Shown: in pieces, positions 11,463-23,272 of the stretch
Layout of the letters: each line of letters starts with the position of its first letter
Position numbering within the stretch: position 1 is the stretch's first letter
Assembly: GCA_020137815.1 (NCBI GenBank)
Contig: CM035352.1
Span: 8,238,416 to 8,302,415 of the forward strand
From: Hormiphora californensis
Lineage: Eukaryota; Ctenophora; Tentaculata; Cydippida; Pleurobrachiidae
Direction of reading: 5' to 3'
Length of the DNA: 64,000 nucleotides
Made by a program: the position numbers and the translations under genes
The notes under the pieces: generated by a model
The model's database searches: none
What the model was told of the DNA's origin: nothing
What the model saw: the letters and a program-made list of their open reading frames with translations, nothing else

Positions 11463-12746
11463 ATGGACCCATCTGTTTCGTTAAATGAGTACATGGAGGA
11501 GGTTGAGCAGCTTGAGGCGGTTGTAGGAGCCGCCTCAGATGGATCAGTTTGCACCTTCACTGAGGGCTACAAAGATAGACAGGCAGTTTTCAGCTGTTTA
11601 GATTGTGTAAAACAGGAGTCTGATATATCGGCTGGTTTCTGCTATGCGTGCTCTATCCATTGTCACAAGAATCACGAGGTGGAAATGTTGTACACAAAAC
11701 GTTCCTTCCGTTGTGACTGTGGAACAATCCCACAACTTCTCTGTCAATTAAAATCGGAGGTGTCCGTGAGAAATGCTAACAACAAATACAATCATAACTT
11801 CAAGGGGCTGTACTGCTCCTGTGACCTACCCTATCCCGATCCCTCCCACCCTGAGTTGGACGACTCTGAGATGATCCAATGTGTGGTATGTGAGGACTGG
11901 TTTCACGATGTACATATCGGTACAACTGTTCCCGAGCCCTATGAAGAGATGATATGTGGCACCTGTATTGCAATGAACCCATTCCTCTCTCACTATGCCC
12001 TCCCTAAACCTCCAGTATTAGATGTCGGAACTTCTCCCGAAAACGATACTCCGGTTGATACAGTATCTGGTAATGGCAGTTTAAAATCAGATGAAGCTGG
12101 TATATCATCTGCTTCAAAGAAACCTTTAGAGAGACCAGAAAGTGTTGCAGTTCCAGAAACTGATAGTTCAAAAACTGACTCTTCGCATTCTGATATCCCA
12201 AAAACGGATAGCAACGTGAATGAAAACGACTCTACAACCACTGAACAGAATCCTGTAAGTTCCACTTCAGCTACAGAAACTTCTGAAACTTCAGAGCCGA
12301 GTGCAAAGCGTAAGCGTTTGAACGCATGCAAACTCGATAGCTTCCCGACTATAACAGAACCAGAAGAGAGGGCATACTTTTTCAATGATAAGTTTCGAGG
12401 CAACCTTTGTAAGTGTGACAAGTGTATCTCTCTGTACACTGAACACAACATTACATTTATTACCAAGACTGAAGATTCTCTACAAGCGTATGAGGAACGG
12501 GGTAGCACCGAGAGGGAGAGGGAGGAGGACAGTTTCAATAGTGTAATTCAGAATCTGCCCCATGCTGCAAAATGTAACGTTGCCCGGGCTATGGGATCTC
12601 TGCAACAGGGTATCAGAGAGATTGTGTCTCAAATATCAGAGGGGAGGGAGGATCTCACCCCCGATATTATCCGGAATAAATTCAGGGAGATGGCCGCGGC
12701 GAATAACATCGATCCGAAGTATTTTGACAACATTGGAAAGAAGTGA
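11463..12746 (+). CDS. UBR7: UBR7-like E3 ubiquitin ligase (UBR box plus PHD finger), single exon
   Basis: An uninterrupted frame of about 427 residues from the ATG in ACCATGG at 11463. An upstream in-frame ATG at 11415 is possible, but the protein from 11463 (MDPSVSLNEYMEEVEQLE) lines up better with UBR7. The UBR box has the Cys/His series CLDC, CYACSIHCHKNHEVEMLY and RNFRCDCG-type SFRCDCG. The PHD finger follows (YNHNFKGLYCSCDLPYPDP, MIQCVVCEDWFHDVHIG). The middle is Ser/Thr/Glu-rich and low in complexity. The C-terminal block (YFFNDKFRGNLCKCDKCISLY, then EEREREEDSFNSVIQNLP-like) is the conserved UBR7 tail. In mammals UBR7 binds histone H3 and mono-ubiquitinates H2B Lys120. No intron is needed, whereas most neighbours are split, so a retrocopy origin is possible though the frame is intact. 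Confidence 0.9.
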   Translation: MDPSVSLNEYMEEVEQLEAVVGAASDGSVCTFTEGYKDRQAVFSCLDCVKQESDISAGFCYACSIHCHKNHEVEMLYTKRSFRCDCGTIPQLLCQLKSEVSVRNANNKYNHNFKGLYCSCDLPYPDPSHPELDDSEMIQCVVCEDWFHDVHIGTTVPEPYEEMICGTCIAMNPFLSHYALPKPPVLDVGTSPENDTPVDTVSGNGSLKSDEAGISSASKKPLERPESVAVPETDSSKTDSSHSDIPKTDSNVNENDSTTTEQNPVSSTSATETSETSEPSAKRKRLNACKLDSFPTITEPEERAYFFNDKFRGNLCKCDKCISLYTEHNITFITKTEDSLQAYEERGSTEREREEDSFNSVIQNLPHAAKCNVARAMGSLQQGIREIVSQISEGREDLTPDIIRNKFREMAAANNIDPKYFDNIGKK

Positions 12747-13042
12747 AATGAACGCACTTTTTTGGTTAATATTTGATGGAGTTGCGAGTCAACGTTCTTT
12801 ATGTCATATGTATCATATGTCATTTGCCAGATATAATGAGCTATGCTTTTATCATTAAATGTATATTTTATCCCATGTTTATATTTTATGTAGATTGTTT
12901 TTGTCGTGTCACCAAGAATATAAACAGAATGTCTTTCTCTCCCTCCTTTTTATTCTGTCTCACACATATCATTCTATCACCCTTTCTCTCCCTCTCTTCC
13001 TCCTTTCCCCCCTCTAGCTCTCCCCCTCCCTCTCTTATCTAG

Positions 13043-14371
13043 ATGTCGAACCTAACGGCAGATGACGTCACGATGGTCGACCAAGAATCCACCTCCTCAG
13101 CGAGGAATAACAACACAGGAACGACCCTGGAGGACTTGGTGGCACGATACTCAAACCGTGCCACCAAACCCAAGACAACCCGTCCAATTGTAACAACAAC
13201 CAGTAGTACAGCAGCAGCTACAGAGAGGACACTCAGTGAGAGTTCTACTGAGGGCAAACCACCGGTTATATCTTCCCTTAGAAAACCGTTAAAACCCGTG
13301 GAAGCACAACCTACACCGTTTATGAGTACCCCAGCCCTACGAAGACCACCACCACCAGTAGGAGTTTCAGAGGACAAGGTCACACCTGGTGAGGTTGGCT
13401 GGTGCCCAGCCAGTGAAACCTATCATGGCCACCCCGAGTAATGTGAGGGTTAGGTCAGCACTCGGCCCCAGTTCCTGCAGTATATCGAGGTTTACTCCGA
13501 GGAGGAGGGGTGATGTTATTGGTAACGATAAACAGGTGAGATATGGTGTGTCTCACATTTTGAGTGAGGGTTCGGCAGACCAACTCACCCCACCCCACCT
13601 ATTTCTACTTGGTGAGATAGAACTCCAGTAATAAAGTTTAGTAACGTGGTTCCTCAGACTCTCTAAACCAATATAACCACCCGATCACCTTTTCAGTTCA
13701 AGTTTTTCAACAAGGCATCACAGTGTAACTTGGTAAAGCATACAGCTGATGAAAATACACCACCCCCACAAGGTATATAATGATTCACCCCTGGTGACAT
13801 ACATTTCAGGGGCTAGTATGTCACCTGGGGATGCACCGCTAAAATAGCCAGTACTAACTACTACTGTTCCTTTCTTTCCGGGGGGGGGGGGGGGGGGGGG
13901 GATGTATCGGTTGCTTGCGAATTTGGAGTCTCGGTTCTTCTAGGCAGGGTAATAATATTTCCTCTTGTTCAGATCTATCGGATGAACTTGGGAAGTTGAA
14001 ACTGGCACACAAGGAAACTTTAGGTCAGAAAGAAGAACTGGAAAAACAGGAAAAGGAACTTCGTAAAAAGATAACCAGGCTTGAGCAAGAAATCGAGTAT
14101 TGTATGGTATGTTGAGACCGTAACGAGATCCAATCATCAGAGATCTAGATTTAACTACTATCCGTTTCAGTTTTTCGAATCTGATATAAACAGTTCCCAT
14201 CACATTTGCTGCAAATGATTTGCATATAATTATAACATCCATTAGGGTCAAGTACGAAGGTTACAGGCGGAATCAACTCTGAGAGCTGAGTCTAATTCAG
14301 ACAGTACTGGTTCTGTGGGCAAAGTTCTTAACATCGGTAGTCGCCAGTATGAGGTCTTTAAGGTATATTTC

Positions 14372-14440
<69 letters not shown>

Positions 14441-14533
14441 ATCTGTCTGCCTGTCTGTCTGTCTGTCTGTCTGTCTGTATGTATGTCTGTCTGTCTGTCT
14501 GTATTTGCCTGTCTGTCTGTCTGTTTGCCTGCC

Positions 14534-14582
<49 letters not shown>

Positions 14583-17500
14583 TATTTTACGGCTTCCCCC
14601 TACGGTTTTCAATTATTTTTAGAAACCAATTGGAAAAGGAGCATCGTGTGTTGTGTACCGCGGAATTTCAAAGGATACAGACGAAATGGTTGCCATCAAG
14701 GTAGAATTTACAACTATGATTTGAAATTTGCGTTCCTTTGAAACTGATATTCAGGCTATTACTTGCCTTGTTCGATCCTCTCTCTCCGTAAAGGAGGGTT
14801 AAAACATTTAACAAGCTACTAATCTTGACTGTGTTATCAGGTTGTAAGTCTGGCAAAGTTGAATCCCGCCGATAAGGAGGAAATGAAGCGAGAGGTGGAC
14901 CTTCTTCAGACTCTAAAGGATGAGGAGTGCATCATTAACCTTTATGATTGTGAGGTACTGGTTTCAATGAATTGGGCCCCGGGCGCTTGCCAGCCCTATG
15001 ATTGATGTATAATTGCTTTCCCCTGACACTCTTCCCCATCCCCCTGACCCTCCTCCCTACCCCCTGACCCTCCTCCCTATACCCCTGCCCCCAACCCGCA
15101 ACCCTCCTCCCTATCCCGCAACCCTCCTCCCTATCCCCCTGACCCTCCTCCCTATCCCCCTGACCCTCCTTCATATCCCCCTGACCCTCCTCCCTATCCC
15201 CCTAACCCTCCTTTATATCCCCTGACACTCCTCCCTCTCAATCTCGCTCCCTATCCCCTGACCCTCCTCCCTATCCCCCAACCCTCCTCCCTATCCCGCA
15301 ACCCTCCTCTCTATCCCCCTGACCCTCCTCCCTATCCCCCTGACCCTCCTCCCTATCCCCTGACCCTCCTCCCTATCCCCCTGACCCTCCTCCCTATCCC
15401 CTGACCCTCCTCCCTATCCCCCTGACTCTCCTCCCTATCCCCCTGACCCTCCTCCCTATCCCCCTGACCCTCCTTCATATCCCCCTGACCCTCCTCCCTA
15501 TCCCCTGACCCTCCTCCCTATACCCCTAACCCTCCTTCATATCCCCCTGACCCTCCTCCCTATCCCCCTGACCCTCCTCCCTATCCCCCTGACTCTCCTC
15601 CCTATCCCCTGACCCTCCTCCCTATACCCCTAACCCTCCTCCCTATCCCCTGACCCTCCTCCCTATCCCCCTGACCCTCCTTCATATCCCCCTGACTCTC
15701 CTCCCTATCCCCTGACCCTCCTCCCTATACCCCTAACCCTCCTCCCTATACCCCTAACCCTCCTCCCTATCCCCTGAACCTCCTCCCTATCCCCCTGACC
15801 CTCCTTCATATCCCCTGACCCTCCTCCCTATCCCCTGAACCTCCTCCCTATCCCCCTGACCCTCCTTCATATCCCCTGACCCTCCTCCCTATCCCCCTGA
15901 CCCTCCTCCCTATCCCCCTGACTCTCCTCCCTATCCCCCTGACCCTCCTCCCTATCCCCTGACCCTCCTTCATATCCCCCTGACCCTCCTCCCTATCCCC
16001 CTGAACCTCCTCCCTATCCCCCTGACTCTCCTCCCTATCCCCCTGACCCTCCTCCCTATCCCCTGACCCTCCTCCCTATCCCCTGAACCTCCTCCCTATC
16101 CCCCTGACCCTCCTTCATATCCCCCTGACCCTCCTTCATATCCCCCTGACCCTCCTCCCTCTCAATCTCGATTCTCGCTCCCTATCCCCCTAACCCCTCT
16201 CCTCCCTATTCACCCAACCCTTCTCCCTCTCAGTACCGTCTGGACAAGGCCCGCGTGAGTCTGGTACTTGAGTACGGTGAACTCGACCTCAACACATTTC
16301 TGCAATATAGCACTCCACTGTTTCGGTGTCAGAGTAAAGAGAGGTACTATGAGGTGTGTCTGCTGTGGTATCAGATGCTGAAAGCAGTTCAGTCTATACA
16401 CCGTCGGAATATTGTTCATAAGGTTAGTGTGTATAACTGTGTGGGTATCTAATTACACAATCCTCGTCTTTTGATGTAGAAATGTACATAATACAAATTA
16501 CAATTACATGATACACGACACACGTGGGGTTTCATTCCCATTATCCCATCAATTGATACACACACACTTTGAGACTATAATTTAGAGAAGCTCTTCATTG
16601 TAAAATTCTCTTACAGGATCTGAAACCTCAGAACTTCCTAAAAGTAAAGGGGAAGTTGAAGCTGATAGATTTTGGTATTAGTCAGCGGATCCAGGGAGAA
16701 GTGACGAGTATGATCGTAGCAAACCCTGCTGGTACCCCAAACTATATTGCACCCGAGGTATTTTAACTGAAATTCAAGAGTCCGGTTATATTTTTTAGTT
16801 GTTCCTGTGATACTTGATCTCTGAATAGATGGTGGCGAAATTGCATGACCTTTCCCATTCCTATAATAGTGTAGGGAATTGATCCTCAGGGAGAACTCTA
16901 AACTCGTGTTTTGTTTCATTTCCTATGTTACGTTATTTTGTATCATCATTGTATATTTTCAGCTACTCTCCGGTTCTTTTGGTGCTACAGATAACAACAG
17001 GATAGGATACAAAAGTGATGTGTACTCTCTCGGGTGCATTCTATTTAAAATGTGTTTTGGGAAAACGCCCTACGAGCACATCAATAACATGCAGGTATAA
17101 ATTATTGGACGGAGGGTTGGTTTGGTTTGGTTTGGTTTGGTTTGGTTTGGTTTGGTTTGGTTTGGTTTGGTTTGGTTTGGTTTGGTTTGGTTTGGTTTGG
17201 TTTGGTTTCATTTGGTTTGGTTTGGTTTGGTTTGGTTTGGTTTGGTTTGGTTTGGTTTGGTTTGGTTTGGTTTGGTTTGGTTTGGTTTGGTTTCATTTAG
17301 TTTCATTTGGTTTGGTTTGGTTTAGTTTGGTTTGGATTGGTTTGGTCCAGGTTTGGTTTAGTTTGGTCCAGGTTTGGTTTAGTTTGGTCCAGGTTTGGTT
17401 CGTTTTTACATTTGGTTACCATACCAACTCCATACCAACTCCTCCCCTCCTCAGGCAAAGTACATGGCAGTCATATCAATGGATCCCGTTATAATACCCA

Positions 17501-17598
17501 AGGGTTTACCTTACCCGGATCTAGTTGAAGCAATGGGAAGGTGCATGGATAAGGACAGGAGAAACAGGCCGAGTGTTGATGAACTTCTGGCTGGGTAG
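13043..17598 (+). CDS. TTK: TTK/Mps1-like dual-specificity protein kinase
   Basis: Exons: 13043-13535, 13697-13772, 13973-14106, 14246-14362, 14623-14700, 14841-14954, 16235-16422, 16617-16757, 16963-17094 and 17455-17598. The N-terminal part is disordered and Ser/Thr/Pro-rich, then a Lys/Glu-rich coiled coil (KLAHKETLGQKEELEKQEKE). The kinase domain shows the glycine loop IGKGASCVVYRG, the ATP lysine in MVAIK, an REVDLL helix, the catalytic loop HKDLKPQNFL, LIDFGIS, YIAPE and a C-lobe ending RNRPSVDELLAG. EYGELDLNTFL and IDFGI with a lysine-poor N lobe match the TTK/Mps1 family, the spindle-checkpoint kinase that phosphorylates KNL1 at kinetochores. The first exon changes frame near 13380-13410; removing 31 nt bounded by GT and AG (13380-13410) restores it. 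Introns hold large simple repeats. Confidence 0.82.
13880..13901. repeat. Poly-G run of about 22 bases
   Basis: An uninterrupted G tract in a kinase intron. It could form a G-quadruplex and its exact length is likely unreliable in any assembly. Confidence 0.8.
14367..14582. repeat. (CTGT)n tetranucleotide microsatellite in a kinase intron
   Basis: About 215 bp of CTGT units with a few interruptions (TATCTG, TTTGCC). Long frames on both strands here (Ser-Val-Cys-Leu or Arg-Gln-Thr-Asp repeats) are artefacts of the repeat. Confidence 0.95.
15019..16165. repeat. About 1.15 kb pyrimidine-rich minisatellite (CCCTGACCCTCCTCCCTAT)
   Basis: More than sixty units of 18-19 bp, CCCTGACCCTCCTCCCTAT with C-number, TTCATAT and TAACC variants, fill a kinase intron. 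The plus strand is almost free of G, giving extreme strand asymmetry. The pyrimidine tract runs up to the real acceptor at 16231-16234. Confidence 0.95.
17113..17400. repeat. (TTTGG)n pentanucleotide array in the last kinase intron
   Basis: Nearly perfect TTTGG units from about 17113 to 17340 are followed by three longer GTTTAGTTTGGTCCAG variants. Frames of repeated Phe-Gly-Leu-Val-Trp here are artefacts. Confidence 0.95.
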
Positions 17599-18565
17599 AT
17601 TGTGAGAGGGAGAGGGTTTGAGATACAATTATATATAAGAGAGTGTGTGTGACATTGTTGTTGATTTGTAATTTTATGCTCTTATTGACCATTTTATAGC
17701 AAACTGGAGAGACTTGTTTCTCAATTTTTGACCCCGGTGCCCAGATATTGCAAATACCCAAGAGATTAATGCCCTTAATTTGGCAGCAAATTAAAGGCGA
17801 GGCAGCATATTGGACGAAGCTGCCTAGTAGTCAGCAGTTCAATAAATATCGCTGTCGGCAGTAATAAATGTACTGGGGGCCAGGGCTTAATCTTTATAAA
17901 TCATTTAGAAAGTTTTTGAAAAAGTGTCCCACCCGGGATCGGTCGGGAATCGAACCCGGGCCTCACACGTCAGAGTGGAGGCAGCACAGGCAGCACAAAT
18001 TTACCCCATATTTACATAGAAAATTTAGCCTCATTTTATGCAATATCAGTTTTACTTTTCCGGCTATTATATCCGAAGAAGTATTCCAAACACGAATATG
18101 AAGGAAATAAACAAATTGAACGTCACAAATTTTCTTAATCCTTCTGCTGCCTCGGGTACCATTATTTACCGATTTTTTGGCTATTCCCGCCCTTCTACCC
18201 ATCCAATTTGGTAATATTCGGTGCAGGGACATCCACAGTATCGATAAACAAGTGCCTAATTAAGATAGATCCGTGCTGCCGGCAGCACGAGTTCGATTTC
18301 TTCAAACTTTATAAATGATTTATAAATGATTTCTAAAAACTTTCTAGACATTTATTTTACTAGGCAGCAAAATCGTCGATTTTTGGGACAAAGTTGGCAG
18401 CATATTTGACTTTTGAAAATCGTATTTATCTAAAATTTTGAAAATCCGGGCACCGGGTTTTTGACGATAAACTTATTTTGTTTAAATAGTTTTCGCAAAC
18501 TCAAAGATTGTCCCGTTTTTGACCAACTTTTAACCCAATGTTCTCATTTAGCAACATATCATGTG
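17599..18565. other. Intergenic spacer, with a tRNA-3'-half-like stretch
   Basis: AT-rich with repeated GGCAGCA words (17779-17830, 18360-18400). On the minus strand, 17937-17985 contains GGGTTCGATTCCCG inside a 5-bp stem, matching the T-arm and B box of a tRNA, preceded by an anticodon-arm-like CTCTGACGTGTGAG. No A box or acceptor stem is visible, so I read it as a SINE or tRNA fragment rather than a functional tRNA. Confidence 0.4.
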
Positions 18566-19731
18566 ATGGAACGGAGAAAACGAAAGAAAACAACCTTGGT
18601 AAGAGTTGGAAAATGCTTCTGAAAATATGTCCGTTTTTTGAAGTTTTTTTACAAGTTTCGCTTGGCGGGCTAATTATTTAACGATCCTGGCTGATCTTTC
18701 TCGTGCCCTAACTTGAAACTACTCCATAATATAGTTTCTCCTTTTCTCAGATTGCGGGGAATAGTGTTGGAACACAGACGGAGAGAAGAGAGAGAAAGTT
18801 TATACCTCGACCCTTCCTGAAAACAGAACCAATAATTGTTGAACCACCGATAAAAAGGGAGCCGATTGAACCCATTATCTCTGAAACTATACAATGTAAA
18901 AACAATCCTTGTAAATCGGAGCCAGAACCGCCGATTGAAGCCATCTCTGAAACTGTACAATGCAAAAACGTTCCATGTAAATCGGAGCCAGAACCGCCAA
19001 TTGAAGCCATCTCTGAAACTATAAAATGCAAAAACGTTCCTTGCAAATCTGAGCCAGAACCGCCGATTGAACCCATCTCTGAAACTGTACAATACAAAAT
19101 GGTTCCTTGTAAATTAGAGCCAGAACCCCTTAATGAACCCATCTCTGAAACTGCACCGTACAAAATGGTTCCTGCAACACACTTACCTAGAAATTTAGTG
19201 TTCCAATGTGAGATTGATGAATGTGGAAAACAATTCCGGAATTTTACAACTTTTGAAACACACAAAAGACTCCACGAAGGCTGGACATGTGAGGTCTGTG
19301 GAAAAAAGTTTAACAAGAGTTCAAACCTGACGAGGCACATGGTAACCCACTCAGGGGAAAGGCCCTACAAATGTAAGGAGTGTAGAAGGGGGTTCACTCA
19401 AAGGGCACACCTTAAAAAACACATGAATAGGATTCCTGAGGGTGAGGTTACATGTCAAGCAAAACAGGGATGTGAAGAGAGGTTCAGGTGTTTGGAGGCC
19501 CTAAAATTCCACACTTTAACACACAGCGAGGATACTGAGACGGATTTGAACGTCCCAGGTTTGAACAAAACAAAGACGGATGGACAGACAGATGGACAGA
19601 GTGGTGCAGCTCCGTCATTGTGGTCAGGAGGCCGCCCAAAGTCAGATGTACCAAGCCACAAACGGAAATCACCCTATATTGTTAGTTTTATTTCGCCTGG
19701 ATACAATATACAAAGGTCGACATCAGACTAA
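18566..19731 (+). CDS. C2H2 zinc-finger protein with tandem Pro/Glu-rich repeats
   Basis: Two exons, 18566-18598 (MERRKRKKTTL) and 18751-19731, join in phase 0 to about 337 residues. The basic start could act as a nuclear signal. It is followed by about five tandem repeats of 22 residues (66 bp) of the form CKSEPEPPIEAISETVQCKN VP-like, interrupted only by substitutions. Upstream of the repeats are LKTE and IKRE, matching the psi-K-x-E sumoylation consensus. Four zinc fingers follow: CEIDECGKQFRNFTTFETHK, CEVCGKKFNKSSNLTRHMVT, CKECRRGFTQRAHLKKHMNR and CQAKQGCEERFRCLEALKFH. The HSGERPYKC linker between fingers 2 and 3 is the classic TGEKPY-type linker. Probably a DNA-binding nuclear regulator; its target is unknown. 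Finger 3 ends HMNRIPE rather than HxxxH, so that finger may be weak. Confidence 0.75.
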
Positions 19732-20284
19732 CATCTTTGGTATTTTCTTTTAAAGTGACCTGGACCTGGAGAGGATTGGATATGTAATATTGGGTAGATT
19801 CGAGAATGAAAGGGATGTGCCCAAATAAGGAAATCGCCATATTTTGTTAGTTTTGTTAAGTTTTGAATGGGACTTCAGTTGGAAAAGTGTGTATGTGTTT
19901 GTTTTACGCTGTGTGTTGAGTCTGGTCTATAACTTTTTTTTAAAACAGTTTGAAAACTCAGGTGTTATCCGTTTTGAGAGAGTGTTCTTGTTATGTATGC
20001 TTTCGTTTAATTTATGCTGAAAAGTTACAGATTGAATTGGAAAGTAAATGGATCCCTCTCCCCCACTCCCCCTCCCAAATCCCCTCCCCCAGTTTTATAA
20101 AGTTTGACACCAATTCTTCCCTCTAGCTACCATGACAGTTTATGCTACGTCTCTCTAGCTGGATCCTTCTTCGCTCTTCTAGGTAACTTCACCCACACAC
20201 ACTAACACACACTTAGGTCACGTGGTATACAACTGAACTCACATGCCTGGCAGTCAATTTACTTACCATCTCATCCTCTCTTTC

Positions 20285-20356
<72 letters not shown>

Positions 20357-20460
20357 CCTTCTATTCTTCACTGTACATACGCTGATTGCTCTAGCTCATC
20401 ATATCATTTCTTAGTTTACTGTTAACTGCTATGAGTACATTTTATTCCAATGTTTTATTT
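19732..20460. other. Intergenic spacer with a (CT)n tract
   Basis: 3' flank of the zinc-finger gene, then a (CT)n microsatellite at about 20275-20356. I see no coding exon. The left end of a large foldback element starts at 20461. Confidence 0.5.
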
Positions 20461-20504
20461 TAGTCGGGGCGAATCTTAATTTTTTGACACACTTTTTGGT
20501 GAAA

Positions 20505-23272
20505 AGCAAATTCCGGTTGTAACCCACCTATTTTGACCCGCTGAACACGATCCCGTCCATAGGTAAGCTCGCAAAAGTGAAGAAAATGCCCAAATCGGCC
20601 ACGCCCTTTTACCTGTATTTTCAGCCTGCAGCCAAAAACATAAATCCTCTTAGAATAGGACTAGAGACAAATCTGAGGGCACTTAAGTGATCAGCGCCCT
20701 CGCATTAGTGGGGGTAGGTGCTGGAATTAAGTCTCTATCTCATCTGGTTAATTAGATAATTGGATAATTAGGTTTGCGCATAACCGTTTTTTGGCTATAT
20801 GGCTATAGCCACTTAGAAATGGCTTAGAGACTTTTCACTGGCGCCATTTTGTAGGCAATAGCCAAGTTATGGGGGGTCGACGAGTTGTGCAGCAAGACTT
20901 ATCTCTTTCTGCACAACTCAACGATCTCGTTTCACACGAGCGATCTTGGGATTTCCCAGCGAACATGGTATATCCATCGACTAAACCGAAACGAATCATA
21001 ATATGTAACCATAGTTCACATTTAATCTCTATTCCCGACTGCAATTCCTTCTCCCTCTCTCTCTCCCGCAAAGAGAGAAACTGTTTTCCAGTTTAACGCT
21101 CTCTCTCTCTCTCTCCAATCTCTCTTTTTTACGGCAGAAATACACTCTCCCCCTCAGTTTAACGCTCTCTCTTCTTTTTTTACAGAAGAAACGATATCTC
21201 TCTCTCCCCTCAAACTACGCGATATGTCACGCACTGTGCTAATTAAAAAAATCCATCTTCACTTCCTAACTCAGTTGTGCAGCAAGACTTATCTCTTTCT
21301 GCACAACTCAACGATCTCGTTTCACACGAGCGATCTTGGGATTTCCCAGCGAACATGGTATATCCATCGACTAAACCGAAACGAATCATAATATGTAACC
21401 ATAGTTCACATTTAATCTCTATTAGCAAATTCCGGTTGTAACCCACCTATTTTGACCCGCTGAACACGATCCCGTCCATAGCATAGGTAAGCTCGCAAAA
21501 GTGAAGAAAATGCCCAAATCGGCCACGCCCTTTTACCTGTATTTTCAGCCTGCAGCCAAAAACATAAATCCTCTTAGAATAGGACTAGAGACAAATCTGA
21601 GGGCACTTAAGTGATCAGCGCCCTCGCATTAGTGGGGGTAGGTGCTGGAATTAAGTCTCTATCTCATCTGGTTAATTAGATAATTGGATAATTAGGTTTG
21701 CGCATAACCGTTTTTTGGCTATATGGCTATAGCCACTTAGAAATGGCTTAGAGACTTTTCACTGGCGCCATTTTGTAGGCAATAGCCAAGTTATGGGGGG
21801 TCGACGAGTTGTGCAGCAAGACTTATCTCTTTCTGCACAACTCAACGATCTCGTTTCACACGAGCGATCTTGGGATTTCCCAGCGAACATGGTATATCCA
21901 TCGACTAAACCGAAACGAATCATAATATGTAACCATAGTTCACATTTAATCTCTATTCCCGACTGCAATTCCTTCTCCCTCTCTCTCTCCCGCAAAGAGA
22001 GAAACTGTTTTCCAGTTTAACGCTCTCTCTCTCTCTCTCTCCAATCTCTCTTTTTTACGGCAGAAATACACTCTCCCCCTCAGTTTAACGCTCTCTCTTC
22101 TTTTTTTACAGAAGAAACGATATCTCTCTCTCCCCTCAAACTACGCGATATGTCACGCACTGTGCTAATTAAAAAAATCCATCTTCACTTCCTAACTCAG
22201 TTGTGCAGCAAGACTTATCTCTTTCTGCACAACTCAACGATCTCGTTTCACACGAGCGATCTTGGGATTTCCCAGCGAACATGGTATATCCATCGACTAA
22301 ACCGAAACGAATCATAATATGTAACCATAGTTCACATTTAATCTCTATTAGCAAATTCCGGTTGTAACCCACCTATTTTGACCCGCTGAACACGATCCCG
22401 TCCATAGCATAGGTAAGCTCGCAAAAGTGAAGAAAATGCCCAAATCGGCCACGCCCTTTTACCTGTATTTTCAGCCTGCAGCCAAAAACATAAATCCTCT
22501 TAGAATAGGACTAGAGACAAATCTGAGGGCACTTAAGTGATCAGCGCCCTCGCATTAGTGGGGGTAGGTGCTGGAATTAAGTCTCTATCTCATCTGGTTA
22601 ATTAGATAATTGGATAATTAGGTTTGCGCATAACCGTTTTTTGGCTATATGGCTATAGCCACTTAGAAATGGCTTAGAGACTTTTCACTGGCGCCATTTT
22701 GTAGGCAATAGCCAAGTTATGGGGGGTCGACGAGTTGTGCAGCAAGACTTATCTCTTTCTGCACAACTCAACGATCTCGTTTCACACGAGCGATCTTGGG
22801 ATTTCCCAGCGAACATGGTATATCCATCGACTAAACCGAAACGAATCATAATATGTAACCATAGTTCACATTTAATCTCTATTCCCGACTGCAATTCCTT
22901 CTCCCTCTCTCTCTCCCGCAAAGAGAGAAACTGTTTTCCAGTTTAACGCTCTCTCTCTCTCTCTCCAATCTCTCTTTTTTACGGCAGAAATACACTCTCC
23001 CCCTCAGTTTAACGCTCTCTCTTCTTTTTTTACAGAAGAAACGATATCTCTCTCTCCCCTCAAACTACGCGATATGTCACGCACTGTGCTAATTAAAAAA
23101 TCCATCTTCACTTCCTAACTCAGTTGTGCAGCAAGACTTATCTCTTTCTGCACAACTCAACGATCTCGTTTCACACGAGCGATCTTGGGATTTCCCAGCG
23201 AACATGGTATATCCATCGACTAAACCGAAACGAATCATAATATGTAACCATAGTTCACATTTAATCTCTATT
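20505..23272. repeat. Three tandem copies of a 924-926-bp unit
   Basis: GCAAATTCCGGTTGTAACCC recurs at about 20507, 21425 and 22350; the other landmarks repeat with spacings of 924 and 926 bp. Copies are almost identical, differing by a CT pair and a GCATAG insertion. Each unit itself contains two copies of a 145-bp segment that starts with a GTTGTGCAG...CTGCACAAC hairpin. Short repeated frames here are not genes. Confidence 0.93.

Noticed and set aside
11993-12538. 181-residue minus-strand frame
   Set aside because: Antisense to UBR7; Ser/Leu-rich composition is the complement of the Ser/Thr/Glu-rich linker.
14315-14741. Long frames of repeated Leu-Ser-Val-Cys or Gln-Thr-Asp-Arg
   Set aside because: They are translations of the (CTGT)n microsatellite in a kinase intron; the flanking exons use other frames.
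17015-17400. Frames rich in Trp-Phe-Gly-Leu-Val, and Lys-Pro-Asn-Gln-Thr on the other strand
   Set aside because: The pentanucleotide TTTGG reads openly in several frames; it is intronic.
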